Of a stretch of 13,292 nucleotides of DNA, positions 5,862-13,292 are shown one piece after another (the first letter of the stretch is position 1; each line of letters starts with the position of its first letter). The notes beneath the pieces were generated by a model. It ran no database searches and had not been told where the DNA came from. It saw only the letters and a program-made list of their open reading frames with translations. The stretch is taken from positions 1 to 13,292 of the forward strand of contig DATKEK010000295.1 in NCBI GenBank assembly GCA_035512195.1, given 5' to 3'. A program made the position numbers and the translations under genes. Source of the DNA: DATKEK01 sp035512195 (lineage in GTDB: Bacteria > Pseudomonadota > Gammaproteobacteria > Burkholderiales > Eutrophovitaceae).

Positions 5862-7904
5862 TCAGCAGTCGATCTCCGTGTGCAGAACGACATTGCCCCT
5901 GATCCGCGCCCGCCAGGCCACCGTGGGCGCCGGCAGCTTCTGGTCGTAGCCCCTCGATACCCAGCCGAGGATGGGTGCCGTGCTGCCGCGATGCACCTGC
6001 GCGGACGAGCCGTCGACCAGCGGCAGCTTCAGCGAAACCGTCCTGCCGCCCTGGCGCAGCATGAAGCCGTCCGCCGCGGGCTCGATTTCGCAGCGCTCGC
6101 TGCAATGGAAGAAAAGGCCGATGTCGTGCTCGCCGGCCATCTGCAGGCAGTCCTCGATCACCACGCGCCGTGCCGGCTTGTCGAGCTCGACCCGGCGCCG
6201 GTGCATCACCGGGTCGTCCAGCCGCATGAAGCCGTCCTGCCAGCCCTCGAACAGGTCCCTGCGCGGCGTCGCGGACCACACAACGCACCCTGCGTGCGCC
6301 TTCTGCAACCACATGAAGTTGCCGCCGGACTGCGACTGGTCCTGCCCGTCGACGCACACGGTGTTGTGTGCCGAGGTGCCGCGGAAGTATTGCCGCCAAC
6401 TGGCGTCGGTGTGATAGGCGAACGTTCCGGGATCGATCAGGAACTCGAGGCCGCCGATCGACAGGGTGAACGCAAGCGCGTCGGCATGTCCGTGCGCGGC
6501 GATCGTCTGATAGCCCAGCGGACCGGCATCGACGATCAGACGGATTTCGTTCTCTTTTTCGAAGTCGCTGCCGAGCACGTAATAACCGCCCCGGGGAAAC
6601 GCCTGCCGCACCGGCAGCCGGGCCTCGGCCGTGCTCAGTTCGTCGAACGACGCATCTGCCTGCGCACCCATGAGCCAGCGCGTCTTGTCGTCCAGAACAC
6701 CCGCCTTCAGTTTGAAGTCGCCGCGACCGAGCAGGATCGCCCCGCTTGCAAGCAGCGATCGATGCGGCGAGAAGTCGCCGTCTTCGGCAAGCCTGAGCAC
6801 CACCCCGTCATCGGAATCGCCGAGCATGGGAACGTTGCCCCCCGCGTCCATGATCGAGGCGAGATACTCGAGCATCGACTCGATACGCGATTCGTAGGCA
6901 ACCGGGAACCACTGCCCGTTCGCCTTGCCGGCGAGCAGGGTGAGCAGCAGCAGGTCGAGCACGAACCGCTGATAGGCCGCGGACTGTTCGCGGTTGACGC
7001 CGTCGGGCGCGTTCTGCAGCAGCGCTTCGCGCTCCAGGATGGCCTTCGCCGCTGACAGCCATTCGCGCGCGCACGACCAGTGCGGCCAGGTCAGGGCGGC
7101 GATGAACAGCCCCGTTGCTTCACCGATCAGGTGATTGTTGGCCGAGGAGTGGAGCGAGAAATGACCGCGCACGAACCGCGCATGCCGGTACACCGAAGCG
7201 AGCCAGCGTTGCCGCAGGCGCGCACCCTCCACGCTCTGAAACAGCGGCGAGCGCACCCCGCCGAGAAGCTGCCAGGCGGCCGACCAGTTGATCAGCCTGA
7301 TTGCGCTTTCGAGCGAGCTAGTCCAGTTGGGACCCATGCCGTAGGGACACGCGTCGAACCAGCTTTCCAGGTGCTGCCGCAGGACCCGGAAATGACGCGG
7401 GTCGCCGCTAAGCGCATGGGCCTGCGCCAGCGTCACCAGATGCAGATGCCGGTTGGGTTCCCACAGATACTTGATATCCCCCACCACTCGCGGATCGCGG
7501 TAATTGATCAGCTTGCCGAAGCGCAGCGGCGCCTCCACGCCCGTCTTGGGGTCGCGGTTCCAGCGCGGCGGAGAGCCCAGATACGCGTCGTGCATCGCAA
7601 ACACGTCCAGCCTGCCGGCCGCAATGCGGTCGGCGGCGGCCAGATATGGCGCAGCATCGACTACCGGCGTCGCGCACAGCCAGAATTTCGGCGACGGCGC
7701 GAGATCGGGCGGCGGAACGTAGCCTGACCCGATCAGTCCGGCGCGTTCCGCCTGCGCGGACAGCGCGCGGCCAACTCGATGCGAAACTTCCGCGGGTGTC
7801 ATGCAGCGCAGGCGGTTGAAATACCACTCGAACCGCTGCCTGATTCCTGCGGCTATCGCCCCCGGATCGAATCGCGGGGAATGTACGAAGTCATGTGCGG
7901 ACAT
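5862..7904 (-). CDS. Heparinase II/III and alginate lyase-like polysaccharide lyase
   Basis: The protein has 680 residues. The N-terminal half looks like the helical toroid domain of this group, with RLRCMTPAEVSHRV near the start, then FGKLINYRDPR, DIKYLWEPNRHLHL and a helical stretch with SSANNHLIGEATGL. The C-terminal half is the heparinase II/III beta-sandwich: IAAHGHADALAF with His471 and His473, FLIDPGTFAYH, then YFRGTSAHNTVCVDGQDQS. Such proteins cleave uronate-containing polysaccharides by beta-elimination and are common in exopolysaccharide loci, where they may trim or clear polymer. No signal peptide is evident, which is odd for an enzyme acting on exported polymer, although this is common in these loci. 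I chose ATG at 7904, which overlaps the upstream amidotransferase gene by 14 bases; earlier in-frame residues are not conserved. The algD neighbour fits a uronate substrate. The actual polymer and whether it is catalytically active are inferred. Confidence 0.85.
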   Translation of the reverse strand: MSAHDFVHSPRFDPGAIAAGIRQRFEWYFNRLRCMTPAEVSHRVGRALSAQAERAGLIGSGYVPPPDLAPSPKFWLCATPVVDAAPYLAAADRIAAGRLDVFAMHDAYLGSPPRWNRDPKTGVEAPLRFGKLINYRDPRVVGDIKYLWEPNRHLHLVTLAQAHALSGDPRHFRVLRQHLESWFDACPYGMGPNWTSSLESAIRLINWSAAWQLLGGVRSPLFQSVEGARLRQRWLASVYRHARFVRGHFSLHSSANNHLIGEATGLFIAALTWPHWSCAREWLSAAKAILEREALLQNAPDGVNREQSAAYQRFVLDLLLLTLLAGKANGQWFPVAYESRIESMLEYLASIMDAGGNVPMLGDSDDGVVLRLAEDGDFSPHRSLLASGAILLGRGDFKLKAGVLDDKTRWLMGAQADASFDELSTAEARLPVRQAFPRGGYYVLGSDFEKENEIRLIVDAGPLGYQTIAAHGHADALAFTLSIGGLEFLIDPGTFAYHTDASWRQYFRGTSAHNTVCVDGQDQSQSGGNFMWLQKAHAGCVVWSATPRRDLFEGWQDGFMRLDDPVMHRRRVELDKPARRVVIEDCLQMAGEHDIGLFFHCSERCEIEPAADGFMLRQGGRTVSLKLPLVDGSSAQVHRGSTAPILGWVSRGYDQKLPAPTVAWRARIRGNVVLHTEIDC

Positions 7905-9765
7905 ATTGTCGGTGCCAGATTTCCAGGTTGAGCAGCGTCCACAGAAGCTTCTCGTGGTTTTGCCTGCCATTGAGGTGTTCGCGCAGGAAGCGGTCCAGGA
8001 TCTGCGGGTCGAAGTAGGCCCGCGTCATCGACAGACCGCTCTGCAGGTGCTCCAGCAGGTATTCGCGCATCGCCCCGCGGAACCAGCGGTTCACCGGGAC
8101 GCGGAAACCCACTTTCGGCCGCGTCAGAATGCGTTCGGGAAGCAGTTGTTTGGCGGCTTCGCGCAATATCCATTTGGAACGCAGTCCCCGCACCCGGTAG
8201 TTGTCCGGCAGCGAGGATGCAAATGCAGCCAGCTCATGATCTAGGAATGGCACACGCGCCTCGATCGAGGCCGCCATGGTCATGCGGTCCGCACGTTCGA
8301 GCAGGTTGTCCGGCAGCCAGCTGGTCTGGTCGTAGTAGAGCATGCGCCTGAGCATGCTGCTTTGCGGATCTGCATCGAACGGCGGCGCATTGCCCGCCGG
8401 CGTGCCGTTCATGCGCAGGACCGACAACCGCTCGCGCTCGCCGCGGTTCATCGCCCCGAACCAGCGCACATAGCGCTCATGCCAGTCCTCGATGTTCAGG
8501 TTGATGACCGCGGTTTTTGCGCGGCGGAACGCGTAGGGAAGCGCATGCACCAGCGGCTCGACGAGGCGGTGGCGGACAAAGCCCGGCACCATCTGATAGC
8601 CCTGCGCAAAACGCTCGACGACATGCTTCGGATAACCGCCGAGTATCTCGTCGCTGCCCTCGCCGGTCAGCACCATCTTGACGCTGCGCGCCGCTTCGCA
8701 GGACAGCATGTGGATCGGAATATCGGAAGGCTCGGCCACGGGCGCATCGCGAAACGCGACCAGCCGCGGAAGCCTGTCCACCATGTCGCGTTCGGTCACG
8801 ACCAGCTCATGGTGCTCGGTGGCGAAGTGCTTCGCCACTTCGGCCGCGTAGCCGAGCTCGCTGTAACCGTCCTCGCCGAAACCCACCGAGAACGTTTTGA
8901 CGGTGGAGTTGTGGCGGCTCATCAGGCCGACGATGGCAGAGGAATCGAGCCCGCCGGACAGGAACGCGCCGAACGGCACATCGCTCACCATCTGCAGTTC
9001 GACCGCTTCATCCAGGCGCGACAGGAATTGCCCGACGGCATCGGCTTGCGCCGGACCGGGCGCGCGCAAACTGCGGTCAGGTGCGGACCAGTAGCGTGCC
9101 TCCCTGAGCCTGCCCTGTTCCCATATTGCGAAGGTGCCGGGCATCAGTTTGCGGATGCCGCTGAACAGCGTATTCGGACCCGGGACGTAGCGATAGGCCA
9201 GATAGTCCCACACGGCCTGCAGATCCACCGCGGCGTTGACGCCGGGAATGCGCAGCAGCGCCTTGACCTCCGAGGCGAAGTACAGCCCGCCTGCGTCTTC
9301 GTGCAGGTACAGCGGCTTCTCGCCGAAGCGGTCGCGGGCGAGGAACAAACGCTGATTGCGCGCATCCCAGATGGCAAACGCGAACATGCCGCGCAAGTGG
9401 TCGACCACGCCGGTACCCCAGTGCTGGTAGGCCCGCAGCAGCACTTCGGTATCCGAGTCGCGCCGGAAGACGTAACCGAGCGCGCCGAGTTCCTTGCGCA
9501 GGGCGCGGAAGTTGTAGATCTCGCCGTTGAAGGTCAGCGCGAGGCCGGCATGGTCGTCGCACATGGGCTGGCGCGCCCCTTCCGGGTCGATGATCGCCAG
9601 CCGCCGGTGCCCGAGAAACACCTGGTGCCCGCTGCTGCCACAGTCAAACGAGCGGGTGCCCTGTCCGTCCGGCCCGCGATGGGCGATCGCCTGCAGCATC
9701 GACTCGAGCGTCTGCATCGAGAGCATCCGCTCCGGTCTGGCCACCCACCCTGCAATTCCGCACAT
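7891..9765 (-). CDS. asnB: Asparagine synthetase-like amidotransferase of the polysaccharide cluster
   Basis: The 624-residue protein has two domains. Residues 1-210 are a class II glutamine amidotransferase starting MCGIAGW, with Cys2 as the nucleophile, AHRGPDGQG, LGHRRLAIID, LTFNGEIYNF and RDSDTEVLL. Residues 230-600 are the ATP-dependent synthetase domain, with the PP-loop SGGLDSS at 270-276 and LTGEGSDEILGGYPKH. The length and form match the asparagine synthetases carried in exosortase-associated and O-antigen loci, such as WbpS. There they are thought to transfer ammonia from glutamine to a sugar carboxyl group or another acid rather than to make free asparagine. An in-frame ATG lies two codons upstream (9771), but Cys must follow the removed Met to be catalytic, so 9765 is the better start. 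It lies 25 bases after a glycosyltransferase gene and overlaps the lyase gene by 14 bases. Ordinary asparagine synthesis remains possible. Confidence 0.92.
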   Translation of the reverse strand: MCGIAGWVARPERMLSMQTLESMLQAIAHRGPDGQGTRSFDCGSSGHQVFLGHRRLAIIDPEGARQPMCDDHAGLALTFNGEIYNFRALRKELGALGYVFRRDSDTEVLLRAYQHWGTGVVDHLRGMFAFAIWDARNQRLFLARDRFGEKPLYLHEDAGGLYFASEVKALLRIPGVNAAVDLQAVWDYLAYRYVPGPNTLFSGIRKLMPGTFAIWEQGRLREARYWSAPDRSLRAPGPAQADAVGQFLSRLDEAVELQMVSDVPFGAFLSGGLDSSAIVGLMSRHNSTVKTFSVGFGEDGYSELGYAAEVAKHFATEHHELVVTERDMVDRLPRLVAFRDAPVAEPSDIPIHMLSCEAARSVKMVLTGEGSDEILGGYPKHVVERFAQGYQMVPGFVRHRLVEPLVHALPYAFRRAKTAVINLNIEDWHERYVRWFGAMNRGERERLSVLRMNGTPAGNAPPFDADPQSSMLRRMLYYDQTSWLPDNLLERADRMTMAASIEARVPFLDHELAAFASSLPDNYRVRGLRSKWILREAAKQLLPERILTRPKVGFRVPVNRWFRGAMREYLLEHLQSGLSMTRAYFDPQILDRFLREHLNGRQNHEKLLWTLLNLEIWHRQYVRT

Positions 9766-9790
9766 GTTCATTTTTGCCCGGTGATTGAGT

Positions 9791-10942
9791 TCAGCTTCGG
9801 GTCAGGACCTTGATGCGTTTCGCGGCGCACAACTCTGCATAAAGCCGGCTTAACTCCCCGGCCAGCCGGTCGATCGCGTAGCCATCGGCAATACGCGCGC
9901 GGCACGCCGCGCTCATCCGCGCGAGCAGCCCGCGGTCCGCTGCCAGCTTGGCGATCGCCTGCGCGATCGCAAGCGGGTCTTGCACCGGAACGAACAGTCC
10001 ATGCACGCCGCCGAGCATCACATCCGGGATCGCCCCCACGCGCGTGGCGATCACCGGAACCCCCGCGGCCATGCTTTCGAGCAGCGCATACGGCAGACCC
10101 TCGCCGTGGCTGGCCAGCACGGACACATGCGCCGCGCGCAGCAGTTCCGTCTTGCGGTTGCCGAATACCGGGCCTGCAAACGTCACCACGGTCTCCAGCC
10201 CGAGTTCCACCACGGATCGCTGCAGGCCTGCTTCGTCCGGCCCGCTTCCGGCAATGACCAGCCGCACCCTGATGCCGTCCGCATGCGCCAGTCGCACCGC
10301 CTGCAGCAACTCGTACAGACCTTTCTCCCGTGCCAGGCGCCCGATGTAGCAGAGCCGCAACGGCATCGCGGGGGCGGACGCTTCCTGTGCAGGCTTTGTA
10401 TATGACGCGCAATCGATACCGTTCGGAAGCACCAGGATCTGCTGCAGCGGAACGAAGCTGCGATACGCCTCCAGCTCGGACTGCGCCAGCACCACCACGG
10501 CATCCGGCAGCATGAGCATCCACCGCAGGATCGCGGTGAGCACGCGATTGCCCTGGAAGAACTGCCGCGGCAGGGCACCGCCATGCACCTGGTAGAGAAT
10601 CTGCGCACCGCAGGCCTTGGCGACGATCAGGTAAACCAGATCCCGCCAGTAGGCACCGCCATTGAGCGACGTGTTCAGATGAACCAGCGCCGCATTGCGC
10701 CGCAGGATCGCGATCGCGAGCAGCAGCGGGCTGATCACAAGGCGCGCCAGACGGCCGGGCCGGCTTTCATCCCGCCCTTCCCTGCCGACCTGGAAATGCA
10801 CCAGCTCGAATTCCTCTCCCAGCCTGGAGTCGAGCAGCAGGTTGAGATGGGTGCTGACGCCACTCACCGCCCCGCGGTCCGGGGCAAGGACGATCGCCAC
10901 CGGGCGTCCCGTGTTCAAGCCGTTTGCATCCTGTGCGCACAT
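9791..10942 (-). CDS. GT4 glycosyltransferase
   Basis: This 383-residue retaining glycosyltransferase of the GT4 family has a GT-B fold. The N-terminal half opens with RPVAIVLAPDRGAVSGVSTHL, a glycine-rich acceptor-side loop, and continues with HLNTSLNGG and YQVHGG. The C-terminal donor half has LPNGID, YIGRLAREKGLYELLQA, VIAGSGPDE and the EX7E motif in HGEGLPYALLESMAAGVP, then VIATRVGAIPD. It should add one sugar to a lipid-linked intermediate on the cytoplasmic face of the membrane. A hydrophobic segment near residues 68-80 (LVISPLLLAIAIL) may associate with the membrane. I chose ATG at 10942; an in-frame TTG lies just before it and the Shine-Dalgarno is modest. A 144-base gap separates it from the epimerase gene upstream. 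Donor and acceptor cannot be read from sequence. Confidence 0.88.
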   Translation of the reverse strand: MCAQDANGLNTGRPVAIVLAPDRGAVSGVSTHLNLLLDSRLGEEFELVHFQVGREGRDESRPGRLARLVISPLLLAIAILRRNAALVHLNTSLNGGAYWRDLVYLIVAKACGAQILYQVHGGALPRQFFQGNRVLTAILRWMLMLPDAVVVLAQSELEAYRSFVPLQQILVLPNGIDCASYTKPAQEASAPAMPLRLCYIGRLAREKGLYELLQAVRLAHADGIRVRLVIAGSGPDEAGLQRSVVELGLETVVTFAGPVFGNRKTELLRAAHVSVLASHGEGLPYALLESMAAGVPVIATRVGAIPDVMLGGVHGLFVPVQDPLAIAQAIAKLAADRGLLARMSAACRARIADGYAIDRLAGELSRLYAELCAAKRIKVLTRS

Positions 10943-11086
10943 CAACGCAATCCCGGTGGGTGCGGGTTGCGGGTTGCAGCCGCGTCCGGCCGGCCTGTCA
11001 GTTCGATCGCCATGGTTTGCTTTCTGCGCCGGGCGTCATACCGGCCGGCCCGGTCGTGACCGCCCGCAGTACGCTCGCGTCGTGCG
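10943..11086 (-). other. Gap with short repeats between the epimerase and glycosyltransferase genes
   Basis: The 144 bases hold a tandem heptamer TGCGGGT (10961-10967 and 10968-10974, + strand). They also hold two copies of CCGGCCGGCC (10986-10995 and 11041-11050), 55 bases apart and each containing the palindrome GGCCGGCC. No conserved coding sequence, T-run terminator or clear promoter is visible. Confidence 0.4.
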
Positions 11087-12166
11087 CTACACGCCACCGA
11101 GTGCGACCGCGGGGCGTGCCGTTTCGCGGGGCACTGCACGGCGCGGCCCGAGGTCCGCGACGTACCATTCGAGCGCGTGCGCCAGCCCCTCCCGCACAGG
11201 GCGCAGCGGCCGGTAACCCAGAAGCTGCCGCGCCTTGCCGATATCGGCCTGCGACACACGCACGTCCCCCTCGCGGAATTCCCGATACACCGGGCGCAGG
11301 CCGTGCAGGCCGGGATAGCGCGGCTCGAGCAGCGAGCGGATCGACTCGAACAGCCGGTTGAGGGTGATTCTTTCGCCGAGCGCGATGTTGTAGACCTGGT
11401 CCACCGCAGCCGGGCCATCGACCGTGGCCGCGAGCAGATTGGCCTGAACCACGTTGTCGATATGGCAGAAATCGCGAACGGTCTCGCCGTCGCCGTTGAT
11501 GAACACCGGATCGTTGCGGATCATTGCCGAAATCCACGCCGGGATGACCGCAGCGTAGGCGCCCTGCGGATCCTGGCGCGAACCGAACACGTTGAAGTAA
11601 CGCAGGCCGATCGACTCCAGCCCGTAACAGCGCGCGAAGATTCCGGCGTACAGCTCGTCGACGTACTTGGTCAGTCCGTAGGGCGACAGCGGCCGGCCGA
11701 TGCGCGACTCCACATTCGGCAGTCCGGGATCGTCGCCGTAGGCGGCGCTGGAACCGGCGTAGACGAAGCGTTGCACGCCTGCGCCGGATGCCGCCTTCAG
11801 CATGTTCAGAAACCCGGTGACGTTGACTTCGTTGGCGGCGACCGGATCTGCAATGGACTGGGGCACACTGCCGAGCGCGGCCTCGTGCAGTACGAATTCC
11901 ACCGAGCGGCACGCCTGGCGGCAGATGCCGGGCGAACGGATGTCGCCGTCGATGAATCTGAAGTTTCCCCGCTGGCTTTGGCTGACCGCGTCCTTCACCT
12001 GTCTCAGGTTGCGCCGGCTGCCAGAGGAAAAATTGTCCAGCCCGACCACCCGCTGGTCCAGCCCGAGCAGTTTCTCCACCAGATGAGATCCGATGAAGCC
12101 TGCCGCGCCGGTGACCAGCCAGGTGCGCGGACCGCTCTTCAGACGCTCTTCGACTTCTTCGATCAT
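11087..12166 (-). CDS. wbpP: UDP-N-acetylhexosamine 4-epimerase (WbpP/TviC type)
   Basis: This 359-residue short-chain dehydrogenase-family epimerase is close in sequence to Pseudomonas WbpP. It would interconvert UDP-GlcNAc and UDP-GalNAc, or their uronic acid forms, by transient oxidation at C4 with bound NAD. The N-terminus carries GAAGFIGSHL (Gly20, 23, 26). The catalytic Ser139 lies in YAGSSAAYG and the YxxxK pair is Tyr163/Lys167 in SPYGLTKY. GLRYFNVFGSRQDPQGAYAAVIP and FREGDVRVSQADI shape the sugar pocket. Small residues at positions matching WbpP Gly102, Ala209 and Ser306 (here Gly99, Ala206, Ser305) favour N-acetylated sugars, judged from memory of WbpP. I chose ATG at 12166 because AGGGAAGG ends 7 bases before it and homology begins there; the frame is open further upstream without conservation. 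A short extra C-terminal tail of about 20 residues is present. It supplies a HexNAc precursor for the cluster's glycosyltransferases. Confidence 0.93.
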   Translation of the reverse strand: MIEEVEERLKSGPRTWLVTGAAGFIGSHLVEKLLGLDQRVVGLDNFSSGSRRNLRQVKDAVSQSQRGNFRFIDGDIRSPGICRQACRSVEFVLHEAALGSVPQSIADPVAANEVNVTGFLNMLKAASGAGVQRFVYAGSSAAYGDDPGLPNVESRIGRPLSPYGLTKYVDELYAGIFARCYGLESIGLRYFNVFGSRQDPQGAYAAVIPAWISAMIRNDPVFINGDGETVRDFCHIDNVVQANLLAATVDGPAAVDQVYNIALGERITLNRLFESIRSLLEPRYPGLHGLRPVYREFREGDVRVSQADIGKARQLLGYRPLRPVREGLAHALEWYVADLGPRRAVPRETARPAVALGGV

Positions 12167-12309
12167 GGCCGTACCTTCCCTGTGCATGGGAACAGTTTCG
12201 GCCGCCAGCATGTCGGCCCTGCGATATCGCCATGGTCCGGATGGATGCACGCCCGCCCGCCGGGGTGGGGCGAGCATCGCCGCCCGCGGCCGACGGACTG
12301 CTCACGCCA
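12167..12309 (-). other. Gap between the first glycosyltransferase and the epimerase genes
   Basis: Besides the epimerase ribosome binding site, this 143-base stretch holds only a 5-base GGCGA/TCGCC inverted repeat (12269-12281) and GC-rich runs. There is no T-run and no convincing promoter. Readthrough transcription from the upstream gene is the simplest reading. Confidence 0.35.
12174..12181 (-). promoter_or_regulatory. Ribosome binding site of the epimerase gene
   Basis: On the - strand AGGGAAGG lies 7 bases before the ATG at 12166. This fixes the start against two upstream in-frame ATG codons, 12187 and 12211, whose products would have non-conserved extensions. Confidence 0.65.
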
Positions 12310-13292
12310 TCAGCGAAACGCCACCTCACCGGCGCCGGCGCCCACCTGGCACAGATCCACCAGCAGCCGTTCATAACGATCCAGCATCGCGGTTTCCGAG
12401 AACAGCGTTTGCACGCGGGCGCGGGCATGGCGGCCCATGCGCTCGCGCGCCATGGGGTCGGCAAGTTGTGCCAGACAGTCGACCAGCGCACCGGTATCGC
12501 CGGGCGGGAACAGAAAACCGTTGTCGCCGGGAACGATCATCTCCGCGGCACCGCCGACATCGGAATGGACAAACGGTTTCCCCATGGCCATCGCCTCGAT
12601 CGCCGCCAGGGAAAACGCCTCGGTATGGCTGCACAGCACCATGGTGTCGCAGACCGCGATACAGCGACGCACGTCCGGCAGGAATCCCGTGATCACCACG
12701 GCCCGCCCGACTTTGCGCTCACATGCCCGGGATTCGATCGCCTGACGCAACTCGCCGTCGCCTATCATCAGAACGCGTGCCGGAATGCCGCTCGCGCGCA
12801 GCATCACGACCGCATCGACCAGTTGCAGGTGATTCTTCTCCGGGCTCAGTCGCGCCGATATGCCGATCACGTAGTCCCCCTGCGCGAAGCCGAGCGAGCT
12901 GCGCAGCCGCGCGCGCTCCTCGGGACTCGAGCGGTCGCGGAACGCCTCGGTGTCCACGCCGTTGTAGATCATCTCGTTGCGGCGCGACATCACGCCGCGC
13001 CGCAGCCAGCGGCGCCTTTGCTTTTCGCAGACGAATACCGAACAGTCTGCGGCCCAGAAGAACGGGCGATAGAAGACCATCTGCAGCCATTCCTTCATGC
13101 CGAGCATCCGGTTCGAATGAAAGGTAACGACCAGCGGCACACGCAGGCCCGAAAGCCGCAGCGCAAGCCACGCATACATCAGCGCATAGGCATTGGCCGC
13201 CACGATCACCGAGGGCCCGATGCGGGCGATGTGCGCTGCGAAATCCGCCACGGCGCGGCGATCCAGGTAGCGCTGCGCATCCAGACAATGCA
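12310..13292 (-). CDS. GT4 glycosyltransferase (5' partial)
   Basis: The reading frame is open to the right edge, so the N-terminus lies outside the window; about 327 residues are visible. The visible N-terminal half has VIVAANAYALMYAW, then VVTFHSNRMLGMKEW, a typical acceptor-side GT-B region. The donor half begins at IYNGVD and has GISARLSPEKNHLQLVDAV, LMIGDGELRQAIE, GFLPDV and the EX7E motif in HTEAFSLAAIEAMAMGKP, then VGGAAEMI. This is a retaining GT4 family enzyme, likely acting on lipid-linked oligosaccharide at the inner membrane. An in-frame GTG at 13251 exists, but the coding pattern continues through it, so it is not the start. It is the most upstream visible gene of the cluster, with a 143-base gap before the epimerase gene. 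Substrate unknown. Confidence 0.88.
   Translation of the reverse strand, partial: HCLDAQRYLDRRAVADFAAHIARIGPSVIVAANAYALMYAWLALRLSGLRVPLVVTFHSNRMLGMKEWLQMVFYRPFFWAADCSVFVCEKQRRRWLRRGVMSRRNEMIYNGVDTEAFRDRSSPEERARLRSSLGFAQGDYVIGISARLSPEKNHLQLVDAVVMLRASGIPARVLMIGDGELRQAIESRACERKVGRAVVITGFLPDVRRCIAVCDTMVLCSHTEAFSLAAIEAMAMGKPFVHSDVGGAAEMIVPGDNGFLFPPGDTGALVDCLAQLADPMARERMGRHARARVQTLFSETAMLDRYERLLVDLCQVGAGAGEVAFR

Noticed and set aside
8362..9813. 483-codon open frame antisense to the amidotransferase
   Set aside because: The amidotransferase motifs on the - strand are continuous and complete; the antisense product resembles no family.
12269..12281. GGCGA/TCGCC hairpin as a terminator between two genes
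   Set aside because: The stem is only 5 bases and no T-run follows; such hairpins are expected by chance in this base composition.
10998..12491. Second long frame on the - strand over the epimerase gene
   Set aside because: Its product is low-complexity and Arg-rich; the other frame carries all epimerase motifs.
1..13292. CRISPR array, tRNA, rRNA, insertion sequence or attachment site
   Set aside because: No regularly spaced repeats, transposase-like product, terminal inverted repeats or RNA gene pattern was seen on either strand.

Overview
This is a high-GC window of dense, tightly packed genes with GTG and TTG start alternatives. It suggests a proteobacterium, probably a beta- or gammaproteobacterium with large exopolysaccharide loci of the kind often linked to exosortase/PEP-CTERM systems. 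The lineage is inferred from gene content and base composition only. Two gene blocks point towards each other and meet near position 3000. No RNA gene, insertion sequence, CRISPR array or intergenic stretch over 300 bases was seen.

Block 1 (1-2987, + strand) is the 3' end of a non-ribosomal peptide synthetase (NRPS) system. The left edge cuts an NRPS gene inside its last adenylation (A) domain. This A domain is interrupted between core motifs A8 and A9 by a complete FkbM-type SAM-dependent methyltransferase, and is followed by one carrier (PCP) domain. The gene has no thioesterase domain of its own. The next gene overlaps the NRPS stop (GTGA) and encodes a separate protein: a TubC-type N-terminal docking domain fused to a thioesterase-like alpha/beta hydrolase. 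Its nucleophile elbow carries Cys instead of Ser, and the usual Asp and His positions look altered. The acidic C-terminus of the NRPS looks like the docking tail for this protein, so the two should form a terminal tailoring and release unit.

Block 2 (13292-3036, - strand) is a seven-gene polysaccharide cluster. In transcription order it holds a GT4 glycosyltransferase (cut by the right edge), a WbpP-type UDP-HexNAc 4-epimerase, a second GT4 enzyme, and an asparagine-synthetase-like amidotransferase. A heparinase II/III-alginate lyase-like protein, an AlgD-type GDP-mannose 6-dehydrogenase and a third GT4 enzyme follow. Read together they suggest a polymer with uronic acid (GDP-mannuronate from AlgD) and N-acetylhexosamine (from WbpP). 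The amidotransferase may amidate carboxyl groups, and the lyase may trim the polymer by beta-elimination. No Wzx, Wzy, Wza or alginate polymerase gene lies in the window, so the polymer identity is inference.

Between the blocks, at 3054-3086, lies a sequence resembling a widely dispersed intergenic repeat. It appears to have been taken into the 3' end of the last glycosyltransferase gene, where it encodes an unusual charged tail. The most interesting points are the interrupted A domain, the split docking/Cys-thioesterase release protein, the coding repeat, and the AlgD-WbpP-amidotransferase-lyase combination.
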